The notes below the pieces were generated by a model, which had not been told where the DNA came from, made no database searches, and saw nothing but the letters and a program-made list of their open reading frames with translations. A DNA stretch of 64,000 nucleotides from Asparagopsis taxiformis (taxonomy: Eukaryota > Rhodophyta > Florideophyceae > Bonnemaisoniales > Bonnemaisoniaceae): positions 93,601 to 157,600 of the forward strand of contig JALQPE010001746.1 in assembly GCA_030407315.1 (NCBI GenBank), read 5' to 3'. A program made the position numbers and the translations under genes. The first letter of the stretch is position 1; every line of letters starts with the position of its first letter. Below are positions 63,307-64,000 of the stretch, one piece after another.

Positions 63307-63674
63307 CCGAGTATCCCAAGGGTAAAAAACGCCGCGGCGTATGCTCCACCCATCGTCTCCGGCGGTCCCTCGGCGCCATCAAACATGTACGGGAACGGGA
63401 GGTCCTTGAACTTGTCCTTAGTCGCAATGTTGCGCACGACGATATAGTCCGCCTCGTCGGTTTCCGGCAGCTTGTGGTTGTGCAGCGTGCGCGGAAGGCC
63501 AACATCGCCACCAGCAGTGCTCACCGAAGCCGTTCCAATATGCACAGCCGCACCGTTCACGTCCGCAAACAAATTGACATCGACGCCGCGCTTGAGTCCG
63601 CGCGACTCCGCTGACGCGCTCACTTGATCGCCGCAAACCGTTGAAAACAAACTGCTGAAATGCGTATCCGCCAT

Positions 63675-64000
63675 GGTTGTTGAGTTGGAAAGGAAAAGAG
63701 ATGGTTGACGTTGACGTATTGGAGTGATGTGGATGGTATGTTCACGTTGAAGGAATGGTCGTGAACGCCAATCGCTGGAAATAATAACACAATACAACCC
63801 GAAATTTTGTAGGTACACACCTATCGTGACCGCTGGAATGCAAGAGAGGCAATCGAGATGTGAGTGTCCGTTCGGAACGGGCCCGAGTCGGGCTCTCGAA
63901 ACCTGACGAGGTGGCGTGAAGCAGGCAGTGTCCTTGATGTGTAATGTGTTAAAATTACAGCTGTCAAGCTAGGCGGCTTTTGGGGCGGCTGCGAGCACCC
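63675..64000. other. Upstream flank of the ParB/2OG gene
   Basis: Presumed promoter side of the minus-strand gene; I see no clear TATA box. No other feature is recognised. Confidence 0.4.

Larger units (their letters stand above)
59716..63674 (-). pseudogene. Frameshifted gene with ParB-like and Fe(II)/2-oxoglutarate oxygenase-like domains (about 1310 codons)
   Basis: Six consecutive minus-strand frames read as one protein. Starting at ATG 63674 (MADTHFSSLF): a 120-residue N-terminal part; a linker with three GGTK(H/R)PARS repeats; a ParB/sulfiredoxin-like region ending in VTVIDGLHRLNAMHS (about 62690-62740); a Lys/Arg-rich then acidic region; and a C-terminal domain resembling PhyH-type dioxygenases, with RQVPHNDFP (HxD iron ligands, His codon 60364-60366), CPGSHKYVF and HGYVQHAGAGH (distal His). 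Frame changes occur at or near runs of one base: A6 63324-63329, C4 62341-62344, C3 61191-61193, A4 61035-61038, and C5 60411-60415 or A6 60401-60406. A TAG (60274-60276) interrupts the oxygenase just before CPGSHKYVF, where the context suggests a lost Trp codon. Either a recent pseudogene, or an intact gene with base-run sequencing errors plus one nonsense change. Confidence 0.7.

Overview
This is nuclear DNA of a eukaryote. It contains LTR retrotransposons of the Ty3/gypsy chromovirus and Ty1/copia types, a decayed Tc1/mariner transposase, TATA boxes 55 to 125 bp upstream of several start codons, and a trypsin-like gene with one GT-AG intron of 75 bp. Most apparent host genes are single-exon, short, and code for secreted cysteine-rich proteins. 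An intron-poor, retroelement-rich genome with TATA-driven secreted genes fits a multicellular red alga best, but the sequence does not prove this and I hold the taxon loosely. I recognised no tRNA, rRNA or CRISPR array.

Layout. 1-4400: palindrome-rich repeats, made of a 49-bp tandem array followed by a degenerate macrosatellite of about 1 kb per unit. 4400-7440: gene-poor, with one possible coding relic and a 70-bp palindrome. 7510-8130: a 35-bp minisatellite. 8534-11379: a decayed LTR-element polyprotein joined to a Tc1-type relic (11383-12244). 12782-19830: the first copies of two apparently uncharacterised gene families. 21375-26968: a complete but frameshifted Ty3/gypsy element on the minus strand. 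27680-29368: second copies of both gene families. 32059-44320: a large inverted duplication with arms of about 2.28 kb, each carrying an identical disulfide-rich secreted protein gene, around a spacer that holds a young intact chromovirus (35198-40992). 45719-48540: further copies of both families. 50513-51894: a membrane-anchored trypsin-like protease. 52129-53160: a truncated copia element. 54274-56550: an unknown 758-residue protein. 58085-59450: a tandem repeat of about 387 bp. 59716-63674: a frameshifted gene combining a ParB-like domain with an Fe(II)/2-oxoglutarate oxygenase-like domain.

Three gene sets stand out. (1) Four paralogs of a secreted protein with ten conserved cysteines (14560-15891, 19213-19830, 28739-29368, 45779-46372). 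(2) Three paralogs of a small basic protein family sharing the motif YRDGISTF-x2-P-x2-FE-x-A (12782-12943, 27680-27907, 47823-48464). Members of the two families lie within about 0.8 to 1.6 kb of each other at three places, which suggests a duplicated gene pair. (3) The ParB-like/2OG-oxygenase gene, whose domain combination I do not recognise from any described family. How these genes work together is unknown; the secreted proteins and the anchored protease would all act at the cell surface or outside the cell.
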